Shown here piece by piece: positions 1 through 11,100 of a stretch of 64,000 nt of DNA. A program made the position numbers and the translations under genes. The notes under the pieces are model-generated. The model had not been told where the DNA came from. It ran no database searches and worked only from the letters and a program-made list of their open reading frames with translations. The first letter of the stretch is position 1; each line of letters opens with the position of its first letter. Origin of the DNA: Spirodela intermedia (lineage: Eukaryota; Streptophyta; Magnoliopsida; Alismatales; Araceae); the NCBI GenBank assembly GCA_902729315.2, contig LR746269.1, forward strand, positions 7,476,231 through 7,540,230, read 5' to 3'.

Positions 1-459
1 ATAATATTCAGATGGAGAATTCGTGGGCATTAGGAAGGTATGAATAGCATTCTGGAACTTAATTGATAATATTAATCCAAGAAAAGGCTCTTGATTGAGT
101 GGTTTTTCAATGAAATTTTCCCCATTTGGCAAAATTCGGCACCTCTTGCTTGTTTTTCTTTTTTTTATTTTTTTTTCTAAAGCTTGATCAGTCTTTTCTT
201 TTCCTCAAAGGTACCGTAAAGTAGTTGTAATGCCTGGGTCTTTCACAACATGCCCTGCATGTTGTGAAAAGGCATCAGCGTTGACTCTCGTTTGACATTT
301 TCTTTATGTATCTATCGACAACATGACCCGGCACTGGAATAGTGTCTGAGAGTTGACTTTGTTACTGAGGAACATAGGGGTTTACGGAAATAGGCTCGTT
401 TTTGTCTCTTGTCACCTTAGCGTTGAATTTACTGAATCTGACCGGCATCCTCTTCTCAG
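1..459. other. Left edge, presumed FANCI intron or unseen exon
   Basis: No reading frame here could be tied to FANCI or anything else. A pyrimidine-rich stretch ends in an acceptor at 458-459, so this is most likely intron of the gene that follows, whose upstream exons lie outside the window. Confidence 0.4.
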
Positions 460-1729
460 GTTCTATCCGACATGGTCTTGATGATCGGTAACCGGTTGCC
501 AGGCGTATCAAGGGAGCCCCACGGAATCTGGGCCGTTGACATCTGCAAAAGCTCTGGTTTGCGACATCCAACGGCTGCGGGTGGTGTGGTAGCCGTCGCC
601 ATCCATCTGCGGTCGCCTCCAGGTGATCTAATAACCGCCCAGGAGATGGCCTCAGAGTTGGCCGCCGTTATCGGAACAGAAGAAGATCAGGGCCCCGTGG
701 AGGCATCCGAAACCTATCCCATCATAAATCGGTCAACGGGAGCCACCATCGCTTCCAGTCTGCTGCGACTAGCCGACTCCGTCATCGTTGACTTGGACTG
801 GAGTCTATCCAAACTCAAGGCGTTGACTACCGACAAGATCCATCGATCGACTGGGCTTCCATTGGAGGAGGCCCTGTATTCGAGGTCAACAGCACTGGTC
901 AACCTGCTGTCCCATTTTGCACAGATGAACCTCAAGGGTGAGACCCCATAATTGCAATTGCTCCCACATGCAAAAAAATGCCATAAATTTATTTATAAAT
1001 ATTATTTTCACGCACAGATTGTCAAGCCGAGCAATTTCTAAAACTGGCAGCGAGATTCTACAAGATCATGTCACTTGCGACGAAGCTGAGGATCGCCCCC
1101 AGAGGTTTCGAGCAGCTTCCTCCAGGTGGCACGTTCCAGGAGCTGACGGAGGTCACCTGCATGAAGCTGACCGCCCCTCTTTACGGCTTCCTCGCTGCGA
1201 TTCAACAGGTATGTACACGTGCCGCTGGTGCTAATTTGGCTCCGGTGGGGCCCGCATATGATCTCTCTCACCCGCCGTGTCGGGTATGCAGAACCAGCGG
1301 GAGGCGGCGGGAGGGAGGGGGCTCTCGGGGAGGATCAAGAGAGAGAACAAGTGGGTCCCAGACCTGGTGTTCCGGATAGAGGACTACGAGAAGTACCTGA
1401 TCCAGCTCAGCAGGTTGACCGGGGTCAACCTGCTGAGGCGCGCGAAGCGCAGCACCGCCAGGGACTTCAAGATTCTGGACGCGATGAAGGCCAACCGGCG
1501 GGAGGGCGAAGACAACGCCGCCGTCCCCACTGATAGTGGCGGCGGTGGCGGCGAGGGCTCCCAGGAAGACGATGAGAGAGAGAAGACGGATGAGGACTCG
1601 ACTCCGGAGCTCGGTTGCGGCGAGGCCTCTCAGTCGGAGGAAGACCGTGGAGATCTGCTGGACGGAAATGAGAGGGTCAAGAGGTGGCGGGCCATGGTGG
1701 TGCGATCTTCGGACGATGAAGAGGCGTAG
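460..1729 (+). CDS. FANCI: Fanconi anemia group I protein (FANCI) homologue, last three exons
   Basis: Exons 460-937, 1018-1208 and 1292-1729 (stop TAG) join in frame across GT-AG introns. FANCI pairs with FANCD2 as the clamp loaded on DNA during interstrand crosslink repair and acts in the nucleus. The visible part is the C-terminal solenoid. The first exon has the DLDWSLSKLKAL segment (human EVDWLITKLKG). The second has the KLTAPLYGFL helix (human LTPLCYSFI). The third has NKWVPDLVFRIEDYEKYLIQLS and TARDFKIL, the best-conserved FANCI tail. After that the protein ends in a low-complexity acidic region rich in Glu, Asp and Gly without the basic tail of the human protein. The 5' part is cut by the window edge; the splice sites are inferred from frame and similarity recalled from the family. 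Confidence 0.9.
1406..1437. repeat. 15-bp inverted repeat inside the FANCI coding exon
   Basis: Arms 1406-1420 and 1423-1437 are perfect reverse complements with a 2-base spacer. They encode the QLSRLTGVNLLR part of FANCI. Each arm contains a TTGACC W-box-like core. It would form a strong hairpin in DNA or mRNA. Confidence 0.9.
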
Positions 1730-2483
1730 AGTTGACCGCCACATTCAATGTCAAACGACTCCTTCGGACAGAGTTGGAAATCCAGTGGGGCTTTCGAGCT
1801 TTCCAATTTCCAGCCCCATTCGACAGAGTTCTTCAGCGTGCGCGTCGTTGACTTCGCAAGAGAGTATAAGGGGCGGACGGTCTTGACCGCCGACGATACA
1901 GATGCTCTGACCCCACGATTATTTCCGGATTTGCAGTCAGATGTGGGTATGCTGATCTTGGATCGACCTCCATTTTGAGAATTAAGCCGGTCAGCGTCGA
2001 GTGACTGAAAGTTATTGACTTTCTTGAAGAATCACTTTGTTTGACCTTCTAAATGAAGTGCACGCGGACCCTTGACAAGGGCCTTCTGACTTTCGTATCG
2101 GATAAAATGTTGAATTGATGAGGGAACACGAAGAACAAATGTCTTCCAACTGGAGAACAAAGTCGCACTCGTCTCCCTACCGCCCTCTCGCTTTCACTCG
2201 TGGCAGGTGGCGATAGAGGCCGGAGCTGGCTGCTGACGTCGGCACCTGAGCTGAAATAAAGAGAGATTTTCCTCGAAAAATCTAGAACTATGATTATCTA
2301 AATCCCACGGAAGAATAAAAAATATGAACCCATCACGATTATTGTGGATGTGGTGAAGAAGAACGTATTACCGTAAAACCATGGGGAAATTTTTGGGAGA
2401 AATCAAGATATACAGGTCCGAGGAATCGGGGAAAAATTAGATGAGAAAGTCAACTACGTGACTAAAAAAACAGTGCAAAGAAA
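1730..2483. other. FANCI 3' flank, no gene seen
   Basis: Presumed 3' UTR and intergenic DNA. Short open frames (for example 1748-1978) resemble nothing known to me. TTGAC, the W-box core bound by WRKY factors, occurs about six times between 1730 and 2080. This may be chance. Confidence 0.4.
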
Positions 2484-2560
2484 CTCCCTCAAGAACATCA
2501 CGATAAAGGCTTAATCTTTGGAATCAGAATTAGCATGGTATAGAAGAGCATCATTGGGAG
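2484..2560 (-). ncRNA. Box C/D snoRNA, snoR53Y/snR53-like, copy 2
   Basis: Read on the minus strand, a CTCCC/GGGAG terminal stem brackets a C box (AATGATGC, one off RUGAUGA) and a D-box-like TTGA. Inside are a perfect D' box CTGA (2524-2527) and a C'-like GTGATGT. The guide just upstream of D' contains CCATGCTAAT, complementary to ATTAGCATGG of plant 18S rRNA. The D'+5 rule would place 2'-O-methylation on the A of ATTA, the site I recall for yeast snR53 and plant snoR53Y. Length of about 77 nt is normal for plant C/D snoRNAs. The D box is degenerate, so this copy may be less stable or decaying. Confidence 0.7.
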
Positions 2561-2856
2561 CCCACGGCGAAGTAAAAGACTCTCGCCCCAACATGAATCG
2601 GAATGCTCGCGGCTTCTTTTCTGCAGATCAGAATGAGATTCTCATCACTCAGATTTCTGATGTTCAGACGACAAGGCGAGCAGAAGAAGACCACGCGAAT
2701 TAGGAATTGAATGCAATAAGGAGAACACTTCCGCTTGGGAGCATCGATCACAATGAGACTCCGCCGGAAGCATCAGGCTTGACCTGGCTATAATATGATC
2801 ACCAAATATTCTAGATGGGGAATTCCGGAGAGGTTTGGCGAAATCATGGCGATGCA

Positions 2857-2934
2857 GCTCCCTCAGAAACAAGACAGTAAGACTTCGTCACAGATATCGG
2901 AATTAGCATGGTAAAGAAGAGCATCATCGGGAGC
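2857..2934 (-). ncRNA. Box C/D snoRNA, snoR53Y/snR53-like, copy 1
   Basis: On the minus strand a perfect 6-bp terminal stem GCTCCC/GGGAGC (2929-2934 with 2857-2862) directly flanks a C box (GATGATGC, one off consensus) and a perfect D box CTGA (2863-2866). The internal D' box is CCGA and the C' box GTGACGA. The D' guide again contains CCATGCTAAT (2902-2911), antisense to ATTAGCATGG in 18S rRNA. It lies about 373 bp upstream (in transcript sense) of the other copy and is clearly its tandem duplicate. The two copies have complementary losses: this one has the better D box, the other the better D' box. The role would be guiding fibrillarin-dependent rRNA methylation in the nucleolus. Confidence 0.75.
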
Positions 2935-3513
2935 CGACTGCGGAAACCACAAGACGCGGAAGTCCCCGTCGAAGTCGCAAAAGGACGAGAAGAAGACGCA
3001 TAATTAGGGCATTGGAAGTCGCACTGACCTTCCTCTTCAAGAAGGCGACGAGACCGCAAGGGAAGATCGGCTCCTCCCGGCCTCGCTCACGAAGAACATC
3101 GAAACTCTCGGAAGAAAAAAGTAAGGGGAAACAAGGATGAACGTATATGTCGGTACGAGCTAGCAATGAGGTCCATCATCTCAGACATCCCGAGGCATTA
3201 CTCACCTCGACGAGAGGCGAGCAGAAGAAATCACTGAACAGCCGGTCTTCCTGCTCCTCCTGTAGGCGACGGATCCAATATCCCCCAGACTGGCGACGGA
3301 GAGCTCTCAGAGACTGCGGCCGACAACTGACGTCAATCTCGGGGGCCTCGAATGATGGCGGCGGGCCGAGGACGACGAAACAGACGAAGGAAGTGACGTC
3401 TGAGGAGGAGGATCTCCGCCACGGAACGGCGCCGTCTCTGCTGCCGCTCCTCTCGCCCTGCCCTGCAAACGGCAATCTAGGATTTCTCCGCCACCATCGC
3501 CCTGCCCTACTTG

Positions 3514-3523
3514 TTATATATAG
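3514..3523 (-). promoter_or_regulatory. TATA box for the snoRNA host transcript
   Basis: CTATATATAA on the minus strand, placed just upstream of the GC-rich leader-like stretch that leads into the snoRNA pair. It is the only TATA in a convincing position there. Confidence 0.45.
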
Positions 3524-3529
3524 CACAGC

Positions 3530-5280
3530 GTCTCCAGAGGATCCCGCTAACGTCCAGGCTTCAAATATGTCCGACCATTACCAGGGAAACTGGACTTTTT
3601 TCGTTTTGTGGTTGCTTGAGTTTCTTTGGTTTTTATTATTATTATTCTATTTTTTATTTTTTATTCTAAAAGTATTATTTTTATTTTATTTTATTTATAA
3701 TTTTATAATATTTTTATATTTTTATCCCGCCCCCCCCCCCTCAATTAACTAACTAAGTTGTTGATATTGTTTTTTATTTTTCAGGCGTAATTTTTGATCC
3801 TTGGGAATTATTGTATTATATTTTTAGTCATATCATATATAATTATATATTTAAAATATATGATGTCAAAAATCAGATTAGCTCTCTCGTACATATATCT
3901 TATATATAATTATTTAAGACTATATATAATATATAATTAAATATAATTATTAAACCCGCAGTCTTTTTACTCTCATTATATGTGTCAGATATAATAAGAG
4001 TTTTTGGGGTCTAAGAAGTCATTTTGGAAAAAAAAAGGGTTTATAATGATTCACTTGATTTATGAGGAACTAAAATTAAATAGCCCGAATTTCAACTAAC
4101 CATCAATTTTATGAAATATAAATATTCTCACAAATATGGGTTTGTTGACTAGTCAACTATGTGGGTATCCACTTGCTAGTCACTCTAATGTTTCATCGAC
4201 ATTCTTAGTCATGAAGACCCAAAAGAGAAAGTTGAGGTCTTGACATAGACTCTAAATTAATGCTCTTTGACTTTAACTTGGATAATGTTATTAATAGTAA
4301 CTATGAGCAATCATGAAATGGAGCATTTATGAACCTTCAAACTTTGATTTTATGTGACTTGCTTCTGAAAGGTCAACTCCTTGGACACAATATGACTCAA
4401 TTCTCTCATCATTAGTGCTTGTGAAAGTTGAAAAAATGGCTGCATAAATGTGCAATCTATAGGTGAAGAAGTTTTTTCATCCACTAAGTTGACTTTTGTA
4501 AAGATTGATTTTCTGGCATCAAGGTTTCCAAAAGTTGCAATTATCATCGTTTCATGATCAATGCAAAAGGGAAAACCAAACCTTTTTTTCATAAATTTGA
4601 GCATTATTTCCAAAAATGTTGTCCTCACTAAATAGACCTGCTAAATACTACCATTGGTTCTATCTGGTATTTATTTATTTGTTAGAGAAAATCTCACATT
4701 AAATATATGATCAAGCAAAAGTTCGCAATGTTTGACCATACAAGTTACTTGATAATAATGCACATATTATTTTTGAAAATATTCTCACATTAAATTCTGA
4801 ATTATTTAATGCTAAAAACTCGATGTCATGGGAAAAATCGAGCTTATTTATCAGCTGCAACGGTTTCTCGGGGAGAAAAGGGGCAACCTTATTTTAATAA
4901 TGCGAAATTATTTAATATCTTAAGAACATTAATTTTGATATGACTCGAAATGGGTAAAATATGAGATCATAATTAGTTAATGAGATCACTTAATCTGGTT
5001 AAAAAGAATAAGGGAAAAAAGCCCAGCAAGACACCCTTCCGCTCGCCGCCTTACTCGATACGGGAGCTTGAGAACCAGAGCCAAATATAGAAATCCCCCG
5101 TGGCTCGCGTGACTGACTGCCACCTGTTCGGTCCATTCTGTAGCCACCCAACCTCTCTCTCCCCCCCTACTTTCTCAATAATGAGCAGTGGGGAAGTGAG
5201 TGGGCCCACAGGCAGACTCTTTAATGGGCCTTTATCCAAGCCTATAGAAGCCTATTCATTCAAGATATGAAAACCTGATC
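3530..5280. other. AT-rich intergenic stretch
   Basis: Mostly A/T with poly-T and TATA-type runs (3600-4000) and a C tract near 3730. No gene or clear element ends seen. A 92-codon minus-strand frame at 4350-4628 matches nothing I recognise. Confidence 0.4.
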
Positions 5281-5857
5281 CAGCCTTCACGTGGCCCGGC
5301 CCGCTGACGCGTGCTGCGCGTCTCAGCAGCGGACACGTGGCTTAGGGATAAGACTCGATTGGGGCGCGTTTCCCCGTAATTTCGCGTTTTCTATACTCAC
5401 GCATTTTATTAAAAAAAAAGGCCCGCTGGGGCCCACAGCTGTCGCAACGACCAATCCTCACGACGGAGTCAGATAAATGCGGGGGGGATTTAGACGGTAA
5501 TTTATAACGGGCGCTCTAGAAGCTTCAGCCGTAAGTTTCTGGGCTTTTAAAGGACCACGGCCCGGATTGACGGAACCCACGGGCCGGGCATTTTGTGTGT
5601 CACTGTTACGGATAGTTATCCAAAAAGGGAAGCATAGTTTGAGCTATCAATAACCAACAGGCCCGGCGGATATGACGACAGTACGGCTTGCTAGTTGAGG
5701 TGGGGACCACTCAGGGGGGCTGACCATTCCTCAAGCGATCACGTCGGTCTCTTCTCTGTACGTTTGTCGACTAATGGGCCGCTCCCTAGATAGGTGGAGG
5801 CTGACCAGCTATGGGACACGTGGCGAGCATCGCGTCCATGGGCCTCAAGTATAAAAT
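5281..5857 (+). promoter_or_regulatory. Promoter region of the FLZ gene
   Basis: TATAAAAT at 5850-5857 lies about 260 bp before the chosen ATG. ACGT-core boxes of the G-box/ABRE type occur as CACGTGG near 5289 and 5334 and as ACACGTGGCG near 5816. This would fit ABA or stress control, which is known for several FLZ genes, but here it is inference. Confidence 0.5.
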
Positions 5858-5940
5858 GTCCTTCTCGAGAGTCAGTTAAGCCACTACGTGTGTGGGGCCT
5901 CTTGGGCAGTCACCCGGGTTCTGTTGTCCGCCGGGCTACG

Positions 5941-6012
5941 ATGACCCGCGCAAGGCGACAAGAACGCCGCGGGGCCATCGGTGGAAAGGACGCGGGGGTA
6001 GTTTGCTCCTGA
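5941..6012 (+). promoter_or_regulatory. Upstream ORF in the FLZ leader
   Basis: An ATG at 5941 opens a 23-codon frame ending in TGA at 6010-6012, out of frame with the FLZ start at 6114 and within the predicted leader. It could lower translation of the main frame. No peptide conservation can be judged. Confidence 0.35.
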
Positions 6013-6113
6013 GGGGCATCGGAAAGGGGCTGCTGGTTAAAGCGAAGGGTGAGGGGGAGGAAAGCGGGAGGTTTGGGGGGCAAGGAAGGCAGAAAGTGAA
6101 TAGGAAGGTGGCG

Positions 6114-6624
6114 ATGGCGGGACTGAGCGTTCTACTGGAGGGGCGGAAGGAGGTCTCCAGGGCGCCGCAGATCATCAGCAAGAGCTTCGTGCTGAGGCCC
6201 TTCTCTCCTCGCCCCTCTCCCCCCACCAGTGGCTTCCTCGAGGCCTGCTTCCTCTGCGGGAAGCAACTCTCCCTGGAAAAGGACATCTACATGTACAGGT
6301 GAAACCGCCGTCTCTGAATGTTCTTCTTCGCAAGCTGTCGCCTGCCATGGTTGTTTGTGTCGATCTCTGTCTTCTGTCTCTCTCCTGCTCTCGCTTATGC
6401 TCTCTCTTGCTGATGATGTGTGTATGGATGCTTCCGTCTGTGCTGTGTTTAGGGGAGATAAAGCGTTCTGCAGCGTGGAGTGCCGGTGCAGGCAGATTTT
6501 CATGGACGAAGAGGAGACGGTGAGGAGGGAGAACTGCTCTTTGGCGGCCTCCCCCATACGTCAGGGCAAGAGAATCGCGAGGGGCGGCCGACCCACCGCC
6601 GCCGCTGGCGGATTCGTCTACTGA
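6114..6624 (+). CDS. FLZ-type zinc finger protein
   Basis: Exons 6114-6298 and 6453-6624 give 118 aa. The FLZ (zf-FLZ, formerly DUF581) domain spans about residues 39-83: GFLEACFLCGKQL, then DIYMYRGDKAFCSVECR and QIFMDEE. The Cys-x2-Cys and Cys-x3-Cys pairs that bind zinc are intact. The intron falls exactly inside the IYMYR/GDKAFC block, the usual FLZ position. The start was chosen for its strong context (GGCGATGGCGG) and typical length. FLZ proteins are plant-specific adaptors that bind SnRK1 kinase subunits. The C-terminus is basic and Gly-rich, and the N-terminus (MAGLSVLLEGRKE) is short. Which FLZ subgroup it belongs to is not clear. Confidence 0.9.
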
Positions 6625-8197
6625 CGGGGGAGCGGGGAGGTCGCGCGCTCGAGGAAGAGATGCTCGTGCAGATTTTCTTCTCGATCCTTCTTTCCGCTCC
6701 TTTTTGGCTCCCAGAACGATCAGAACGACCGGACGGCGTAGCACCTCCTTCTCCGCCACCGCCGGCTCTCCCTCCACTTCCAATAAGAGAAGAGTGAGAG
6801 ATCACGAGAGCCATGTCTCCTCGCGGCAGAAGAGAACACGCGCCGGCCTCGTCCATGGCCTGCAAAAACACGTTTCTATCGCTTGTTTCTTCCCTTTCGT
6901 AGCCCTGATTCGATTGTATTATTTGCAAAGAAAGAAGTTTCCCGTTCTCTCCTCCACCCACATCCACCATACTTCACGGAAGCTCAGCTCGTCACCATGA
7001 ATGCACTCAACACCGAACTGCTCATAGATGATCTCGCACCTCTCTCTCCTCTTTCCTCAGTAACAGAGAGAGATAGAGAGAGAGAGCGAGGGAAAGCGAG
7101 AGTTAGTGAGAGAGTGGGAGGAGGTTATCGTCACCGCTCGAGGGCGACTCTCCCCCCGCCCACCGTTCAGGATTTTTTATATGAAATCAGTGGATTAATT
7201 ATTCTAATTTTACTAAATAATGCGAATTACGTGCGAGGGGTATCTTTATAATTTTTTTTAAAGCTTTCTGATCACCGAAGAGCACCGGACCCACGCCCTC
7301 TTAATGAGCCCAAATAAACCGCCTCTGAGGAAGGTCCGAGCTGGTGGTTCGTAAATTACGCCGAAGGTCAGAGTTAGCCTAGCAGAATACCCAGCCCGAG
7401 GACCCGGAATAGTCGACACGTTAGAAAGGTAGCCAGCCGCTGGACCACGTTAGGTGTCTCGAGAGACGTTCCTCCTCACTGGCGGGAAAACCCGAGGAGG
7501 AGCCACGTGGAGTACGGCAGAATCTGAGGCGCGGACGTCGGGTCGTAATATTCTCTTCAGCAGAAACGGCGGCGTGTTGGCCGGGCCCCGTCGTCGGGCG
7601 CCGCCTACTCCCCGGCGGGGAACGGTCGGCCAGAAGGGAGCCGTCGAGGAGAGAGAAAGAGAGTCAGAGAGAGAGATAGGAAGAGAGAGAGGAAGAGAGA
7701 GAGAGAGAGAGAGAAGGAGATTCGAGGAGTCTGACGAGCCTACGGACCTACATTGAGTGTTCTCCCGTGACGACCGTGAAGGATTTAAAGGTGAAGGCCT
7801 GCCAAACCGAAAAGTACAGCCTGGGCCGGCCCAACTAGAAAAGATGGGCTTTTTACACGTTCCCACCTCTCTCTCTCTCTATGGGGATATGCATGTATAT
7901 AGATGAATATGTGGGTATGGGGGGACATATAGAGGTTTTATAGGGGTATGGATGGAGGCATTAGTCTAAAGGAGGGACCGGAAAATTCCAGCTATATTAA
8001 TTTTTTAAATTCTCTGATCGTTTTTACACAATATATATATGCATATATTAATTCCTTTTGAAATATTTTTAAAAACCGTATATAAAATAAAATTCCTGCG
8101 GGACTTATCCACGATTTGAGATTTTGTTGGGATTTTCAATTATTACAAGGTTTTAAGGGACTGTTAAAATATAAATGAATATGCTTACAAAACCGCT
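6625..8197. other. Intergenic: FLZ 3' flank and FAHD1 promoter
   Basis: Contains GA microsatellites at about 7063-7090 and 7650-7712. A TGGGCCGGCCCA palindrome at 7822-7833 with a further TGGGCT at 7845 looks like paired site II elements upstream of FAHD1. ATATAAAT near 8169 could be its TATA box. Open frames across 7450-7866 are repeat-driven and not convincing. Confidence 0.45.
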
Positions 8198-11100
8198 ATG
8201 CCAATGACTTCTGCCATCGCGTCCTCTTCCATTCCGCTGCGTCTTCCTGGAGTCGCCGGCGGTGGAGAAGGTTCGCCGCCGCGCCGCGCCGCCGCAGCGA
8301 AAATGGCTGCCTCTTCCCCCCATAAGCTCCTCAGCATTGGCACCAAAATCGTAGCCGTCGGAAGGAACTACGCGGCGCACGCCAAGGAGCTCGGCAATGC
8401 GGTGCCGAAGGTTATCCATCTTCCCCGATATGGATTAATGTTGAGATTCTCTGCAGATGGGACTGTGCTATGATAATTACGGCGGTGATCATGCTCAGTT
8501 CTTCAATAGAATCCCTTTTCTGTGCCAGGAGCCCGTGTTGTTCATGAAGCCTACCTCGTCGTACCTACAGAATGGGGGTACGATCGAGGTTCCAAATCCC
8601 TTGCAGTCGCTGGATCACGAGGTCGAGCTGGCGGTCGTCATCGGGAAGAAGGCTCGAGACGTCGTCGAACTCACTGCTATGGACTATGTTGCTGGTATAT
8701 TAATTCGACTCCGATAATGTGCTCAACGCGCTAGATTTTGGGCATGGATTTATATATTCGTCGTGATGAGGTGCTGCCATATACTAGGAAATCGTTTCCC
8801 ATTTTCTTGTTTCCTGAGTTGTGGCTTCCTCTGTCTGTCATTGGATCGGCAAGATACTTCACTCACGTGCGTTCCACATTCCGTAGCATGGCTATAATGT
8901 CTTAATTCTACATCCTGGACAAGCGAACGATGAGTATCCTTTCCAACGTCTTGTGAAGAAATTCATCCCGAGTGGGTTTATGTCTGAAGAGCATCTTCCT
9001 TCTCCAAAGCCCCTTCTTTCAGATCCGCATTTCGTTGTGAAGAAAAGAAGAATTATGCCTGAAGTTAGGTTAGAATGGGGAAAGAAAGAGGAAGCTTGGG
9101 AAGAAAGGAATAAGAATCGTGGATATAGTAAAGGGTGAAGAAGAAACATAACAAAATGAAAAAGTTAGGAGCTAGTAGTAGAAACGAGGATGAGTTCATG
9201 GGAAAATATTTTTTCCAGCAGTACACTGAACAAGAGCCGGAAATAAGAAGATAATGAAGAGAAAGAGTTGCTCAAGTTGAGAGAGAGGGAGAGCGCGGGA
9301 AATATGAAGAGGAATCTAAGCTTATTGAATTGATGCTAACGTCAGTTGATAACGATGAAATCCATATGCAAGGGCTATGGGTAAAAGGCAAGTGCTCCTT
9401 CAAGTGAATATCATTTAGTTTGTTCTCCCCGCAATGTTTGACATTTACCATGTAGGGGAATTAGAATGCATCACATTTCCGCGGGTTATCTGCTTTTCTA
9501 GATGTTTCCACCATGCTCTATAGAGAGGGAGAAAAAACATGATAAATAAGATCCATGGATGCACCCAGTACTGTTTAGTGTCTGTTGGTGGGGTTCAATG
9601 TTAGTTGCCAATCTGAGAACTACCTCTTTGTTCGTTTAAGTGAAAAGTGTAGAGCCAAAGTAAAAGAAATTATAATTATGCATATGTCTGATCTCGTTTT
9701 TTTCTTTTGAATCTGGGTTTTACTCGATCCAATTAATGATATTCTGACTGTAGAGTGCTGATCAGAAAGGATACAAAATATCAATAGAGAAGCCAGGATT
9801 TTATAGAAAGAGAAGTTTAGTTATTTCCTTGAAGGGAACCTGAAATACAAAGTCGATCTCCTAAGAAAACAGCTCTCTTTCTCTCTTTCTCACTGCCACT
9901 CTCAATAGCTCTCTCTGGTTTCAATTTAGATAGTAAAATGAACGATTTGAGATATCTCATACTAGTAGAATAGTACCATCTTGGGAAATAAAACTATAAT
10001 TTTGTTGAATATTTAATCCATTCATTATATTTTGAGCTGGACAGTCGAATTTTCTTTGGTCGTATCAAAGCTCCATTGTCAACTCTAAGTTGTACACAGC
10101 TTTTCTGTTATTCACATATTAGAATCAAGAGTGTGTGGTGTTGAAAAAGGTTCAATATTGAGAAGGATTTTATTAAATGCTAAGGTGAACACGAAATGTT
10201 GACTCATTGCCAGTTGCTTTTTAGATGGCTAACCTAATTCTTTAAGAAATGTCCCCCCAAAGAAAGCAATAAGGCATCATAGGTAAAGAAAAATTTCCAT
10301 TGACCCACATCGGTGTTTTGAGGTATTGAGGGTAGGCTTTTGCCCAATGTAATTGGTTCTTCTTGTATGTGTTATCGATTATGATCAAATCCATACATGC
10401 CATCAGTACCATTTCATCAGTTTTTGGGTAAATGAGAATAATGTTCGTTGATTCCATCAGCTGCATGATTTTGTGCCTCTCATTGATATTTCAATGGAAC
10501 AGACAGAAAGGCTTTGAATGGGGGGCATACTTCGGTGCCAATCAGTAATAGGGGCGTTGTGCGGTGCAACATATCCACCATTATGCATTCTTTCCTAGAA
10601 TTGAGTTGACTTTATTTTGGGACTAAAACACTTTCATATGTTCATATGATCACCGATGTTTAGTCATCAGTTCACTCTTTCAACTACTATTTGTGTTTAG
10701 CATTCTTTGGAATATAGTCCAATGAAAAGTTTATACCACTTTTTAAATCTTGCTGATCAAATTATAAGAAAACAAATAAAGATTTCTCTACGGTCATTTC
10801 AATGAATGCTGCAGGATATGCGCTTGCCCTCGATATGACTGCAAGGGAAATCCAGTCTTCTGCAAAGGTTGGCCACTAATCTTTTTTCTCCCTCCGTTAA
10901 ATAGTCAACCTTTTTCCTTTTCCGACTGTACAGATTATGATCCTGAATGGAATGGTTGTGCAGTACCATTTTATTCTGTGTCGTTTCCTGTGAAATGCGC
11001 TCATCTCATCCATTGGTCTTGTTTGATTTGCTTGAAGGGACATCCCATCTCATAGGCAACATAGGTTTGTTTGACTTTGCAAATATAGGGAGGGGAGAAA

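Larger units (their letters stand above)
2480..3490 (-). other. Putative non-coding snoRNA host transcript
   Basis: The two snoRNAs lie downstream of a TATA box (3514-3523) in the same sense. An exon-like GC-rich leader ends at 3206 with a strong donor GTGAGT (3205-3200). Units resembling TTCTTCTGCTCGCC recur near 3220, 2990 and 2680, so the transcript body itself is built from diverged tandem duplicates of the snoRNA-bearing unit. No long conserved protein frame is visible. Plants commonly make snoRNAs from such polycistronic or intronic RNAs; the exact exon structure is not resolvable here. Confidence 0.45.

Noticed and set aside
1730-2100. Cluster of TTGAC W-box cores downstream of FANCI
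   Set aside because: A 5-base motif is common; it is not upstream of any gene I can see and spacing is irregular.
2640-2700. Possible third C/D snoRNA (GTGATGA and CTGA near 2630-2660, minus strand)
   Set aside because: The boxes are too close together, no terminal stem was found, and I could not match a guide to rRNA.
3147-3752. 201-codon open frame on the plus strand
   Set aside because: The first half overlaps the minus-strand leader and the second half is poly-T derived Phe/Leu; no domain or start context.
7450-7866. Open frames on both strands rich in Arg/Glu or Ser/Leu
   Set aside because: They are created by the GA microsatellite and GC-rich flank; no family similarity.
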